DNA from: Collinsella sp. | Lineage (GTDB): Bacteria > Actinomycetota > Coriobacteriia > Coriobacteriales > Coriobacteriaceae | Assembly: GCA_019419625.1 (NCBI GenBank) | Contig: DXZO01000005.1 | Location: forward strand, 8,005 to 72,004 | Direction: 5' to 3' | DNA length: 64,000 bases | Part shown: piece after piece, positions 33,834 through 43,445 of the stretch | Numbering within the stretch: position 1 is the stretch's first letter | Layout: each line of letters opens with the position of its first letter | Notes under the pieces: model-generated | Database searches by the model: none | Seen by the model: only the letters and a program-made list of their open reading frames with translations | Told to the model about the DNA's origin: nothing | Program-made: the position numbers and the translations under genes

Positions 33834-34163
33834 CTACCTGGTCATCGGGGACGTTCTTAAACGGCTAGTCATCGGAGACAGTCTTTGTCGATTCGCCGGC
33901 TCGTCGGCCGGGTTGGCAAGGGCTGTCCCTATCTGCCGGGTGGCGAAGAGCGTCCCTAGCGGCACTCATTGGGGACCACTCATTGGGGACAGACTTAAAT
34001 GAGTGGTTTCAGTCATTTAAGTCTGTCCCCAATGAGTAAAGTCTGTCCCCAATGAGTACCCAATGACTGGTTTGGAAAAATGTGCGCCTGTCGCTTAAAA
34101 ATAGTTCGCCTGGGTTTACTATTACCTTAGAAAAGTAGCAGAAGGCTAACAACGGGGGATAGC
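33834..34163. other. 330-bp gap rich in GGGGAC-type repeats
   Basis: It contains several related words: CATCGGGGACGTTCTTAAAC (33844-33863), CATCGGAGACAG, CACTCATTGGGGAC (33963-33976), the long hairpin 33978-34037, and a third AAAGTCTGTCCCCAATGAGT (34038-34057). An A/T-rich promoter-like stretch precedes the next gene. No coding frame is supported. Confidence 0.65.
33978..34037. repeat. Long perfect hairpin with GGGGACAG core
   Basis: Arms at 33978-34002 and 34013-34037 are reverse complements over 25 bp (the left arm starts ACTCATTGGGGACAGACTTA) with a 10-nt loop. It is followed directly by a 20-bp direct repeat of the right arm's end (34038-34057). Confidence 0.85.
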
Positions 34164-34877
<714 letters not shown>

Positions 34878-34885
34878 GCGGCGCC

Positions 34886-37552
34886 ATGACACCTCTCGCA
34901 AAACGTCTCCCGCGCGAGCTGCGCCGCAATATCGGCAAGTACCTGGGCATCTTTTTGCTTATGTGCGGAAGCATCGCTCTCACCTCGGGCTTTTTGCTCG
35001 CAGCGCATTCCATCGGCTGCCTTATCGACGACATGCGCGATGCGTACACGATTGAGGACGGCCGCGTGACCACCTCCTTCGAGGCAACCAAAGACCAGCT
35101 CAAGGCAGCCGAGGACGCGGCCGACGACGTCGGCGGCGTCACGCTCTACAAGAATTTCTCCATCGACGCCATCATCAAAAAGACCGCCGGCGACGACGGC
35201 ACCAAGCGCACGCTGCGCACCTATGCGCACCGCACCAAGGTCGATATCGCGTCCTACTGTGAGGGCAGGCAGCCCAAGACGGACGATGAGGTGGCCATCG
35301 ACCGTGTCTTCGCCACCAACAACGACCTCGCCGTGGGCGATAAGGTCGAGCTTGAGGGCCGCACCTACACCATTTGCGGCATCATGACCCAGCCCGATAG
35401 CCAGGCGCTGTTCCTCAACAATTCGGACTTTACGGTGAACACCATCACGTTTGGTGTTGCCGAGGTTACCGACGCCGGTTTTGCCGCGCTCGAGGATGCC
35501 GGCGGCGCACCCGCCTACACCTACTCCTTCACCTTTGCCGATCGCGATCTCTCCACTGCAGACCGCATCGACGCCGAGCAAGATATGGTCGAGGCACTGA
35601 CCGACGCCGATGCGCGCGTGGACGATCTTGTCGACGCCGATTCCAACCAGGGCATTGGCTATGCGCGCGACGACGTGGACGGCGACTCCACGATGTGGAT
35701 GACGCTGCTCGACATCATCATCGTGATCATGGCGTTTGTCTTTGTGGTCCTTACCGACGCCACCATCGAGGAGGAGAGCGCCATCATCGGCACGCTGCTC
35801 GCCAGCGGCTATCGTCGACGCGAGATCGTGCTGCACTACCTTGCGCTTCCCGCTATCGTGGGCGTGGTCGCGGCGCTTTTGGGCACTGCGCTCGGCGTTG
35901 TGTTCTTTACCGAGCCCATGCGCGGCCTCTATTACGGTTCGTATAGCCTGCCGCCCTTCCAGGTGTACTGGAGCTGGGAGATCTTTGTGAAGTGCGCCGT
36001 GGTTCCCGCCGCCGCGCTCATCCTCATTACGCTGGTGGGCCTGCTTCGCAAGATGGGCAAGACGCCGTTGCAGTTCCTTCGTCACGAGGCGAGCGGCAAA
36101 TCGGGCACCAAGCGCGGCCTGCAGCTGTCGGAGCGCATGGGCTTTGTTTCCCGCTTCCGCCTGCGTATCTTCCTGCGCAACCTGGGCAACTTCGCCACGC
36201 TCTTCGTGGGCATTGCGTTTGCCTCGCTGCTACTGCTCTTTGGCCTGGCGATTCTGCCCACGATGACGCACTACGCCGACAACCTCGAGACAAGCCTGGT
36301 CGCTGAGCACCAGTACACGCTCAAGGCTCCGCTGGAGCTCGAGGGCACCGCCGAGGAGCGCGAGCAGTGGTCGGCATTCGAGCGCTTGCAATCGGTTGAC
36401 GGCGCGCTGCTTTCCGCCGCCCGGGATGCCGATGGCGAGCTCGACGACGCGGCCGATGCTGCGCAGGCGGCAGCCGATGCCGCGACCGCATCTCCGTCTG
36501 CCGAGAGCCTGGCCGCAGCGCAGGATGCGCTTGCCAAGGTCCAGGACAAGAAGGATGCGCTCTACGCGCGCCTTGACGATCTTGCCGATGCCCTCGGCTG
36601 CAACCGCGACGAGGCTATCGACCTGATCGACAAGGCCTCTAAGATCGACGCTGACAACGACGATATCCACCCGGTCAATACGACCGACAACGGCGCGGGT
36701 ACAATCGCACAGGCCGAGAAATACGCCGTTTACCAGCTGCAATACGACCGCGGCGATGGAAATGGCGAGGAGACGATTTCCGTCTACGGCATTTCATCCG
36801 ATTCACGCTATTGGAAAGACCTCAACGTCGGCGATGGGCGCGTCGTCTTTGGCGGCGGTCTGCTCGATAAGTTTTGCTGGAGCGAGGGCCAGAAGGTCAC
36901 GCTCGGCGACAAGTACGAGGGCGAGCATTATTCCCTTGAGTACGCGGGCAAGGACTGTGCCTGGGGCTCCAAGTCGGACATGAATATCTATATGAGCATC
37001 GATGACTTTAACGAGCTGTTCGACAACGATGCCGCTTACTTTAACGGCTATGTGAGCGACGAGAAGCTCGACCTCGATGCTCGTTACTTTGCCGGCGACA
37101 CCACACCCGACGACATGCGCGCCGTGGGCGACCAGTTCATCGGCATGATGAGCAAAATGATCGGCATGATGGTTGGGCTTGCGGTGTTCATCTTCCTGCT
37201 GTTTATGTACCTGCTGACCAAGGCGGTGATCGACCACAGCGCCCGTTCGATTAGTTACATGAAGGTCTTTGGCTATCGCGATAGCGAGATCTCGCATCTG
37301 TACATCCGCTCGATCACGCTGTGCGTGGCGGCGTCGCTCGTGCTGAGCCTGCCGGTCATTATTGGCTCGCTCACGGCCATCTTCCGCTCGATGCTGCTCG
37401 CCTACAACGGCAATATCGAGATCTACGTGCCCGCATGGTCCATGGCTGCATGCGTCGGCATTGGCTTTGCGACCTACCTGGTCGTGGCGCTGCTACACAC
37501 GCGTTCTATCAAGCGCGTCAGTCTGGCCGAAGCCCTCAAAGTCCAAGAGTAG
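34886..37552 (+). CDS. FtsX-family ABC permease with large extracytoplasmic domains
   Basis: The 888-aa permease has an N-terminal helix (about residues 15-40), an extracytoplasmic domain (about 45-270), then membrane helices about 275-395 forming the first FtsX unit (IIGTLLASGYRRREIVLHYL). Another helix at about 440 leads to a second large domain (about 470-750) that includes an Ala/Asp-rich coiled segment (AADAAQAAADAATASPSAES). Three terminal helices form the second FtsX unit (SYMKVFGYRDSEISHLYIRS). The substrate is unknown; it may be a mechanotransmitter, or act in lipid or antimicrobial-peptide handling. The stop codon abuts the dispersed GTCATTTAAGAACGTCCCC motif. Confidence 0.88.
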   Translation: MTPLAKRLPRELRRNIGKYLGIFLLMCGSIALTSGFLLAAHSIGCLIDDMRDAYTIEDGRVTTSFEATKDQLKAAEDAADDVGGVTLYKNFSIDAIIKKTAGDDGTKRTLRTYAHRTKVDIASYCEGRQPKTDDEVAIDRVFATNNDLAVGDKVELEGRTYTICGIMTQPDSQALFLNNSDFTVNTITFGVAEVTDAGFAALEDAGGAPAYTYSFTFADRDLSTADRIDAEQDMVEALTDADARVDDLVDADSNQGIGYARDDVDGDSTMWMTLLDIIIVIMAFVFVVLTDATIEEESAIIGTLLASGYRRREIVLHYLALPAIVGVVAALLGTALGVVFFTEPMRGLYYGSYSLPPFQVYWSWEIFVKCAVVPAAALILITLVGLLRKMGKTPLQFLRHEASGKSGTKRGLQLSERMGFVSRFRLRIFLRNLGNFATLFVGIAFASLLLLFGLAILPTMTHYADNLETSLVAEHQYTLKAPLELEGTAEEREQWSAFERLQSVDGALLSAARDADGELDDAADAAQAAADAATASPSAESLAAAQDALAKVQDKKDALYARLDDLADALGCNRDEAIDLIDKASKIDADNDDIHPVNTTDNGAGTIAQAEKYAVYQLQYDRGDGNGEETISVYGISSDSRYWKDLNVGDGRVVFGGGLLDKFCWSEGQKVTLGDKYEGEHYSLEYAGKDCAWGSKSDMNIYMSIDDFNELFDNDAAYFNGYVSDEKLDLDARYFAGDTTPDDMRAVGDQFIGMMSKMIGMMVGLAVFIFLLFMYLLTKAVIDHSARSISYMKVFGYRDSEISHLYIRSITLCVAASLVLSLPVIIGSLTAIFRSMLLAYNGNIEIYVPAWSMAACVGIGFATYLVVALLHTRSIKRVSLAEALKVQE

Positions 37553-37554
37553 TC

Positions 37555-37575
37555 ATTTAAGAACGTCCCCAACGA
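37555..37575. repeat. Dispersed TTTAAGAACGTCCCC motif
   Basis: TCATTTAAGAACGTCCCCAA directly follows a stop codon. The same word is found at about 46082-46100 and, inverted, at 33849-33863. Confidence 0.6.
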
Positions 37576-37661
37576 CTCGGTTTCGCGCTTGACTTCGGCC
37601 CCACTTCAACGGGTACCATCCTCTATGTCTGTAACGCCATATAGACCGAGGGGATATATCT

Positions 37662-38867
37662 ATGACCGCAACTGCACCCGCAGCACCCGCTAAGGTGTAC
37701 TTCACCAACCTGCGCACGCATGCTCGCGAGAGCCAGCTCGACAAGCTCAAGCGCCTCATTCGCCGCGCCGGCATTGAGCAGATCGACTTCGAGAACAAGT
37801 TCGTCGCCATTAAGATTCACTTTGGCGAGCTGGGCAACCTGAGCTTTTTGCGCCCCAACTACGCCCGCGCCGTCGCGGATGTCGTCAAGGAGCTGGGCGG
37901 CAAGCCCTTTCTCACCGACTGCAACACGCTCTATGTCGGTAGCCGCAAAAACGCGCTCGAGCACATCGATACCGCCTACCAGAACGGCTTTACCCCGTAT
38001 GCCACGGGCTGCCAGGTTATCATCGCCGACGGTCTCAAGGGTACCGACGAAGCGCTCGTCCCGGTCGAGGGCGGCGAGTATGTGCACGAGGCCAAGATCG
38101 GTCAGGCGCTCATGGATGCCGATATCGTGATCAGCCTCACCCACTTTAAGGGTCATGAGCAGGCCGGTTTTGGCGGCGCCATGAAGAACCTGGGCATGGG
38201 CGGCGGCAGTCGCGCCGGCAAGATGGAGCAGCATGCCGCCGGCAAGCCGAACGTCGCGACCGAGCACTGCGTTGGCTGCCGTGCCTGCGAAAAGATTTGC
38301 GCGCACAACGCTGTCTCGTTCGACGACACCCGCGAGCGCGAGCTTGCTAACGGCAACACCCGCACGGTTCACGTCGCCGCTATCGACCACGATCGCTGCG
38401 TGGGTTGCGGACGCTGCATTGCGGCATGCAATCAGGACTGCATCAAGCCCGGCTATGACGCCGCGGCCGACGTGCTCAACTGCAAGATCGCCGAGTACAC
38501 CAAGGCCGTCGTCGACGGCCGCCCGAGCTTCCACATTTCGCTCGCCATGGACATTAGCCCCAACTGCGATTGCCATCCCGAAAACGACACGCCTATCGTC
38601 AACGATATCGGCATGTTCGCGAGCTTCGACCCGGTCGCCATCGACCAGGCCTGCGCCGACGCCGTCATGGCATCCGAGCCGCTGCCCAACACCGAGCTCA
38701 CCGATAGCGCGGCCAAGATGGAGCATAATCACGAGCATCTGGAGGGCGAGCAGGCCAAGGACCCCTTCTGCATTACGCATCCCGACACCGACTGGCGCAC
38801 CTGCATCGCGCACGCCGAGAAGATCGGCCTGGGCACGAGCAAGTACGAGCTCATCGAGGTCAAATAG
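37662..38867 (+). CDS. DUF362 protein with two [4Fe-4S] clusters
   Basis: The 401-aa protein combines a DUF362 domain (FVAIKIHFGELGN, VISLTHFKGHEQAGFGGAMK) with an inserted double ferredoxin segment: CVGCRACEKIC near residue 203 and CVGCGRCIAACNQDC near 246. The later part continues DUF362 (IGMFASFDPVAIDQACADAV) and ends with a Cys/His-bearing region. The family is common in anaerobes, usually annotated as an iron-sulfur oxidoreductase, with no proven reaction. It is probably a cytoplasmic electron carrier. GAGGGG lies upstream of the start. It is monocistronic, with a terminator downstream. Confidence 0.85.
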   Translation: MTATAPAAPAKVYFTNLRTHARESQLDKLKRLIRRAGIEQIDFENKFVAIKIHFGELGNLSFLRPNYARAVADVVKELGGKPFLTDCNTLYVGSRKNALEHIDTAYQNGFTPYATGCQVIIADGLKGTDEALVPVEGGEYVHEAKIGQALMDADIVISLTHFKGHEQAGFGGAMKNLGMGGGSRAGKMEQHAAGKPNVATEHCVGCRACEKICAHNAVSFDDTRERELANGNTRTVHVAAIDHDRCVGCGRCIAACNQDCIKPGYDAAADVLNCKIAEYTKAVVDGRPSFHISLAMDISPNCDCHPENDTPIVNDIGMFASFDPVAIDQACADAVMASEPLPNTELTDSAAKMEHNHEHLEGEQAKDPFCITHPDTDWRTCIAHAEKIGLGTSKYELIEVK

Positions 38868-38914
38868 AGCCTAGCTATTGAACAAAACAAGCGCTTTTGT
38901 GGCGCAAGTCGAAC

Positions 38915-38953
38915 AAAAGCCGCCCGCGAGCACAGTGCCCACGGGCGGCTTTT
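38915..38953 (+). terminator. Terminator of the DUF362 gene
   Basis: AAAAGCCGCCCG / CGGGCGGCTTTT forms a perfect 12-bp stem with flanking A and T runs; it can act in both directions. Confidence 0.8.
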
Positions 38954-39081
38954 CGGAAGTGCGGTGAAAAATCGAATACCGCCGACCACAAACCGATTTT
39001 TGGCAACAAAACCCCTGATAAATTGTTGGTAAAACTGTGGTCTGGTCGGGCTTCGCGCGATTTTCCCCGCACTTCCGAAAA
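38950..39081. repeat. 132-bp element with imperfect 24-bp terminal inverted repeats
   Basis: Ends at 38950-38974 and 39058-39081 match (TTTTCGGAAGTGCGG core) with one mismatch and one gap. A second inner pair, CCGACCACA / TGTGGTCTGGTCGG, makes the whole element palindromic. It is non-coding and lies between convergent genes. Confidence 0.7.
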
Positions 39082-39120
39082 CAGGAGGGGTCAGATAGAC
39101 CAGTAAACCGTGCTATTCGC

Positions 39121-40086
39121 CTAAAAATACTCGTCGAGGAAGTTGTTGACCGTGTTCCAGTAGAGCTTGGGGTCAACTTGCGCACTCTTGGCGTGGGTGG
39201 CGCCATGGATGGTGAGCTTTTGCTTGACTTTGCTGGCGCACGCGTCGTAGTTTTGGTCGAGCATGTCGTACGGCACAAAGGTGTCCTGGTCGCCGTGGAT
39301 AAACAGCATGGGAACCGTTGCGTGTTTGAGTTGCTCCACGCTGCTCGCCTTGTGAAAGTCGTAGCCCGCGCGCACGTTGCACACCAAGTTTGCTACATCG
39401 AGCAAGGGAAAGCTGGGCAGGCCGAACACGTCCTTGAGCTGCAGAGAAAACTCGTCCCAAACACTCGTATAACCACAGTCCTCGATAATGCATTTTACGT
39501 TTGCGGGCAGAGATTCCCCCGCGACGTTCATGGCGGTTGCTGCACCCATCGACTCGCCAAAGACCAGGATGCGCGCCTCGGGGTCAGCCTGAACGATCCG
39601 CCCAATCCATGCAACGACATCGAGCCGTTCGGGCCAGCCCATGCCGATATAGTCGCCGCCGGAGCGCTCGTGGGCGCGGGCGGCAGGCGCGAGCACGTTC
39701 ATGCCGCGGTCGTGGAAGCGCTTGGCGTATCGGGCCATGCCGATGGGCTCGTTGGTATATCCATGCAGGCAGACGGCGTAGTCGTGGGTGTTCTCCGAGG
39801 CGGCAAAATACCAAGCGGCAAGCTCGGTTCCGTCATCTGCGGTGAGGCTGCTGCTCTTGCGGTTTTCTTTAAACCATGCCCGCGCCTCGGTGGCCTCGGC
39901 ATCCGGCTGCTCACCGTCTTTGTCGTTCTTGCTATCCTGCATCATCTTCATGGTGTACGGCGCTTGGGGATTCAGCGCGAAGTCAAACAGAAAGTTGCCG
40001 GCAAATCCGAGCAGCGCAACGACAACCACCAGTGCAACGATGCCGGCTATCTTGAGCTTTCGATGGGAACGTGCGTTTTGAACCAT
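39121..40086 (-). CDS. Membrane-anchored alpha/beta hydrolase
   Basis: The 321-aa protein has an N-terminal membrane anchor (about residues 12-32) and an alpha/beta-hydrolase domain. The nucleophile elbow is FGESMGAAT (Ser in GESMG), the oxyanion region is AVCLHGYTN, and the acid and base are in HGDQDTFVP and HGATHAKSA. The arrangement resembles BAAT/YqkD-like serine hydrolases. The domain is probably exposed outside the membrane; the substrate is unknown. It is monocistronic and convergent with the DUF362 gene. Confidence 0.85.
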   Translation of the reverse strand: MVQNARSHRKLKIAGIVALVVVVALLGFAGNFLFDFALNPQAPYTMKMMQDSKNDKDGEQPDAEATEARAWFKENRKSSSLTADDGTELAAWYFAASENTHDYAVCLHGYTNEPIGMARYAKRFHDRGMNVLAPAARAHERSGGDYIGMGWPERLDVVAWIGRIVQADPEARILVFGESMGAATAMNVAGESLPANVKCIIEDCGYTSVWDEFSLQLKDVFGLPSFPLLDVANLVCNVRAGYDFHKASSVEQLKHATVPMLFIHGDQDTFVPYDMLDQNYDACASKVKQKLTIHGATHAKSAQVDPKLYWNTVNNFLDEYF

Positions 40087-40272
40087 GCGGTATTCTCCTA
40101 TAAGATGTTAATACGTCAACATTTAATGCAAGCGCATTATGGACGTTCGCCGTTGATGCGTCAACAGGCAAAGAATGGGTAAACAAAGGGTCACGTATGG
40201 TGCAAATTTCGCACGTACCTAGACGCTTTGATATAGTGTTGAGAACTCTTTACGTTGGAGGATGTAACCGGC

Positions 40273-40956
40273 ATGTCCGATTCGAGCGACAGTTCTAAGC
40301 CGCGACCCAAGACCGCGGCCGTTCCACACTACACGGTGGGCGAGGAGATCATGAACTCCGTCACCCATGGTGTCGGCTGCCTGCTGGGTATCGCGGGCCT
40401 GGTGCTCCTGATCGTATTCGCCGCCCTGCGCGGCGGAGGCCCGGCCCACATGGCCGCGGCGATTGTCTATGGCGTCAGCATTATCCTCGAATACCTTGCC
40501 TCCACGCTCTACCATGCGATTCAGCCCGCTCGCGCCAAGCGCGTGTTTCGCATCATCGACCACAGCTGCATCTACCTGCTCATAGCCGGCAGCTATACGC
40601 CGTTTTGCCTCATCACGCTCGCAAACGATGGCGGTCCTGCGCTGTTCTTTGCCGTATGGGCCATCGCCATTATCGGCATCGCCCTCGAGTGCTTTATGCG
40701 TGAGCGTCAACCGCACTGGGTAAGTGGCCTGGTCTACCTGCTGATGGGCTGGCTCGTTGTCTTTAAGCTGCCCGAGCTCGTGTCGCTGCTCAACCCCGTG
40801 GCACTTGCCCTGCTTGCCGTCGGCGGCGTGTGCTACACCGCGGGCGTGCCGTTCTATATCGCCAAAAACGTGCGCTATCTGCACAGCGTGTTTCACCTGT
40901 GGGTGCTCGCCGGCAGCATCTTCCAGTTCATGGCGGTGATCCTCTTCGTAATCTAG
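40273..40956 (+). CDS. PAQR / hemolysin III family membrane protein
   Basis: The 227-aa protein has seven predicted membrane helices and the family's conserved His/Asp/Ser positions: NSVTHGVGCLLG in helix 1, STLYHAI in helix 2-3, RIIDHSCIYLLIAGSYTPF in helix 3-4, and RYLHSVFHLWVLAGS near the C-terminus. These correspond to the putative metal-binding site of PAQR proteins. Bacterial members (TrhA/YqfA) influence membrane homeostasis; hemolysin activity is a historical label. The start at 40273 follows TTGGAGGA. Confidence 0.9.
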   Translation: MSDSSDSSKPRPKTAAVPHYTVGEEIMNSVTHGVGCLLGIAGLVLLIVFAALRGGGPAHMAAAIVYGVSIILEYLASTLYHAIQPARAKRVFRIIDHSCIYLLIAGSYTPFCLITLANDGGPALFFAVWAIAIIGIALECFMRERQPHWVSGLVYLLMGWLVVFKLPELVSLLNPVALALLAVGGVCYTAGVPFYIAKNVRYLHSVFHLWVLAGSIFQFMAVILFVI

Positions 40957-41065
40957 CGACCATGCCTGCGCGCCCGCGTCCTCGTTTGGGCGCCGGCGCA
41001 ATTGCCGTATCCGTCATCAACGTTTTACCCTGACGCCCGAATCTTGGAGGTTCGAGAAACTCCCG

Positions 41066-42439
41066 ATGGACATAACCATCTCCCTTATCACCACCCTCGT
41101 TTTAACCCTCATCAACGGCTACTTCTCTATGTCCGAGATGGCGCTCACCACGGCAAAGCGCGCTGTGCTGGAGCACGAGGCCGAGGAAGGCGACAAACGC
41201 GCCGAGCGCGCCATTAAGCTGGCCGCCGATTCCGACCAGCTGCTCGCTACCATCCAGGTCGCCATCACGCTCGTGGGCTTTGCCTCGTCCGCCGTCGCCT
41301 CGACGAGCCTGTCCGACCCGCTTGCCACGTGGCTCATGAGCTTTGGCATCGCGCCGCTTTCCGCCATCGCGCGCGGCCTGGCGCCGGTCATCATTACCGT
41401 CGCCGTCGCCTTTGTGTCCATCGTGATTGGCGAGCTCGTGCCCAAGCGCATCGGCCTCGCTAACGCCGAGGGCGTATCCAAGCAGGTCGTGGGACCGCTC
41501 TCCGTGTTCCAAAAGATCGCCCGCCCGCTCGTGTGGCTGACCGGCGCTTGCTCCGATGGTCTGGCCCGCATCCTGCGCATCAAGAGCGCCGACGACCGCC
41601 AGAACGTCTCGGAGGAAGAGATCAAGTACATGGTCTCGGAGCAGGACGATTTGCTCGACGAGGAAAAGCGCATGATCCACGAGATCTTCGACCTGGGCGA
41701 CACCGTTGCCCGCGAGGTCATGGTGCCGCGCGTGGACACCACCATGTGCGAGGACGACGAGACGGTCGCCGACGTGCTGTCCGCCATGCGCCAGACCGGC
41801 TTTAGCCGCATCCCCGTCTACCACGAGGATCCTGACAACGTCGTGGGCATCGCGCACATCAAGGACCTGATCCAGCCTTCGCTCGACGGCAAGGGCGACC
41901 AACCCATCGCTGACTTTTTGCGCGACGCCGCCTTTGTGCCCGACACCAAGGACATCCTGCCGCTGCTGTCCGAGATGCAGACCTCGCACGACCAGATCGT
42001 AGTGGTCGTGGACGAGTACGGCGGCACGGCCGGCATCATCACCATCGAGGACATCGTCGAGGAGATCGTGGGCGAGATCGAGGACGAGTTCGACCCCGAC
42101 AACAAGTACCTCACGCGCCTTTCGCGCCGCGAGTGGCTTGTCGATGGGCGTTTTTCGTGCGATGACGCGATTGAGCTTGGTTGGCCGCTCGAGGAAAGCG
42201 ATGATTATGAGACCATCGCCGGCTGGATTTTGGAGCTTTGCGACTCGGTGCCCGACATCGGAGAGGTGTTTGAGGTTGCGGGGTACAAGTTTAAGGTGCA
42301 GTCGATGCGTGGCCAGCGCATCTCGCTCATTCGCGTGATCGCTCCGGCCGAAACCGATAAGAAGGATTCCGAGCCCTCGGCAGATAAGCCGGCGGCGTCG
42401 GACGCGGGTTCTGCGGACCCGCACGACGGCGACGAGTAG
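41066..42439 (+). CDS. CNNM/CorC-type transporter (DUF21-CBS-CorC_HlyC)
   Basis: The 457-aa protein has a DUF21 membrane domain (about 1-190; NGYFSMSEMALTTAKR and IGELVPKRIGL). A CBS pair follows (about 210-335; VMVPRVDTTM, GFSRIPVYHED, VVVDEYGGTAGIITIEDIVE), then a CorC_HlyC domain (about 345-430) and an acidic, Ser/Asp-rich tail. The family is implicated in Mg2+ (and Na+) transport or Mg homeostasis rather than haemolysis. It lies a few kilobases from mgtE and an NRMT-like gene. A short gap to the next gene (24 bp) suggests an operon. Confidence 0.92.
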   Translation: MDITISLITTLVLTLINGYFSMSEMALTTAKRAVLEHEAEEGDKRAERAIKLAADSDQLLATIQVAITLVGFASSAVASTSLSDPLATWLMSFGIAPLSAIARGLAPVIITVAVAFVSIVIGELVPKRIGLANAEGVSKQVVGPLSVFQKIARPLVWLTGACSDGLARILRIKSADDRQNVSEEEIKYMVSEQDDLLDEEKRMIHEIFDLGDTVAREVMVPRVDTTMCEDDETVADVLSAMRQTGFSRIPVYHEDPDNVVGIAHIKDLIQPSLDGKGDQPIADFLRDAAFVPDTKDILPLLSEMQTSHDQIVVVVDEYGGTAGIITIEDIVEEIVGEIEDEFDPDNKYLTRLSRREWLVDGRFSCDDAIELGWPLEESDDYETIAGWILELCDSVPDIGEVFEVAGYKFKVQSMRGQRISLIRVIAPAETDKKDSEPSADKPAASDAGSADPHDGDE

Positions 42440-42463
42440 GGCAAGGAAGAGTAGAGGAGAGTT

Positions 42464-43309
42464 ATGGCAGGCCTGTTCAACATCCTTAAGGTCACCGTCA
42501 GCGAGGACAAGATCTGCGCGCATGTGCTGGTGAACCCCGGCATGCCGCTTATGACCTCGGAGGACATCGAGGCTACGGCGCGCGTGTACTACCTGGTGCC
42601 CGCGATTGCCAAGCACCTGTGCCTGGGCGATTCCGGTCGCGAATTCCAGGATTGCATGGGCCAGACCGAGCTTTGCCATCTGCTGGAGCACGTAACGGTC
42701 GAGCTCATGAACGAGACCGGGCTTGCCGGCAGCATTTCGTGCGGCCGCACTCGCGTGAGTGAGCACGACGAGCGCGTCTTTGAGGTCGAGCTTTCGTGTC
42801 CCGACGACGCGCTGGCCATCGGCGCGCTGTCTTCGGCGACCTTTATGATGGATTGGGCCTATCTGCATGCCGACCAGCCCGCTCCCGATGTGGACGGTAC
42901 GGTTGCGGGTTTGCGCAACCTGGTGCTGGGCATGCGCGCCGAGGCCGAGGGCAAGGATCCGCATGAGGCCGTCGCCGCCGCGAATGCCGAGGGCGAGGCC
43001 GGGGACGCGACCGAGGATGAGGCTCCTGCCGAGGCTGCCGTCGATCCTGTCGACGAGGTGCCTGCTGAGGTGGCTTCCGAGCCCGAGCCCGCGGAGCCCC
43101 AGGGCGTCCCGAGCTTTGACGACGAACCGCAGGAGGCAATCGATACCGAGGGCGCGACTGCCGAAAGCCACGAGGCACCCGCTGCCGTCTACGGTGGCGC
43201 GGCGACGGCTCCGGTTGCCCCCGCGCACGAGGGAACGCTGCCGCTCGTTGACGGCGCCGGCGAGGACCCGAGCGCCACGGTGGCCATGCCGGCCGTGCCG
43301 CAGGAGTAG
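42464..43309 (+). CDS. Stand-alone domain resembling the cyanophycin synthetase N-terminus, with acidic tail
   Basis: Residues about 10-130 of this 281-aa protein resemble the N-terminal domain of cyanophycin synthetase (CphA). The landmarks are CHLLEHVTVELMNETG (71-86), then CGRTRVSE (93-100) and a segment like VFEVELSCPDDALAIGA. CphA proteins share LEHVALELQ-like and GRTR elements in the same order. HLLEH (72-76) with Glu80 also looks like a metal-binding HxxEH pattern. The rest (about 150-281) is Ala/Glu/Pro-rich and probably disordered. No ATP-grasp or Mur-ligase domain is present, so it cannot make cyanophycin. Function unknown. TAGAGGAGAG lies before the ATG. Confidence 0.6.
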   Translation: MAGLFNILKVTVSEDKICAHVLVNPGMPLMTSEDIEATARVYYLVPAIAKHLCLGDSGREFQDCMGQTELCHLLEHVTVELMNETGLAGSISCGRTRVSEHDERVFEVELSCPDDALAIGALSSATFMMDWAYLHADQPAPDVDGTVAGLRNLVLGMRAEAEGKDPHEAVAAANAEGEAGDATEDEAPAEAAVDPVDEVPAEVASEPEPAEPQGVPSFDDEPQEAIDTEGATAESHEAPAAVYGGAATAPVAPAHEGTLPLVDGAGEDPSATVAMPAVPQE

Positions 43310-43388
43310 GCTCACCCGCTTATCACCATCATGTACCTGCGCCTTTACCGTACGCAGATGAGCAAGACGGCAAGCGCTGTGCTGCGGG

Positions 43389-43394
43389 TATAAT
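43389..43394 (+). promoter_or_regulatory. -10 box of the YtxH/PRC operon
   Basis: A perfect TATAAT lies about 50 bp upstream of the YtxH-like gene; the -35 region is weak (GACGGC-like). Confidence 0.5.
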
Positions 43395-43445
43395 GGACAG
43401 CATTCAAACGGTGGGCGCCGAGGTGCCCGCAGGAGAGGAATGAAC

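Noticed and set aside
41066..42439. Hemolysin
   Set aside because: The DUF21-CBS-CorC_HlyC layout is that of CNNM/CorC ion transport proteins; the hemolysin label is historical. The same applies to the PAQR gene at 40273-40956.
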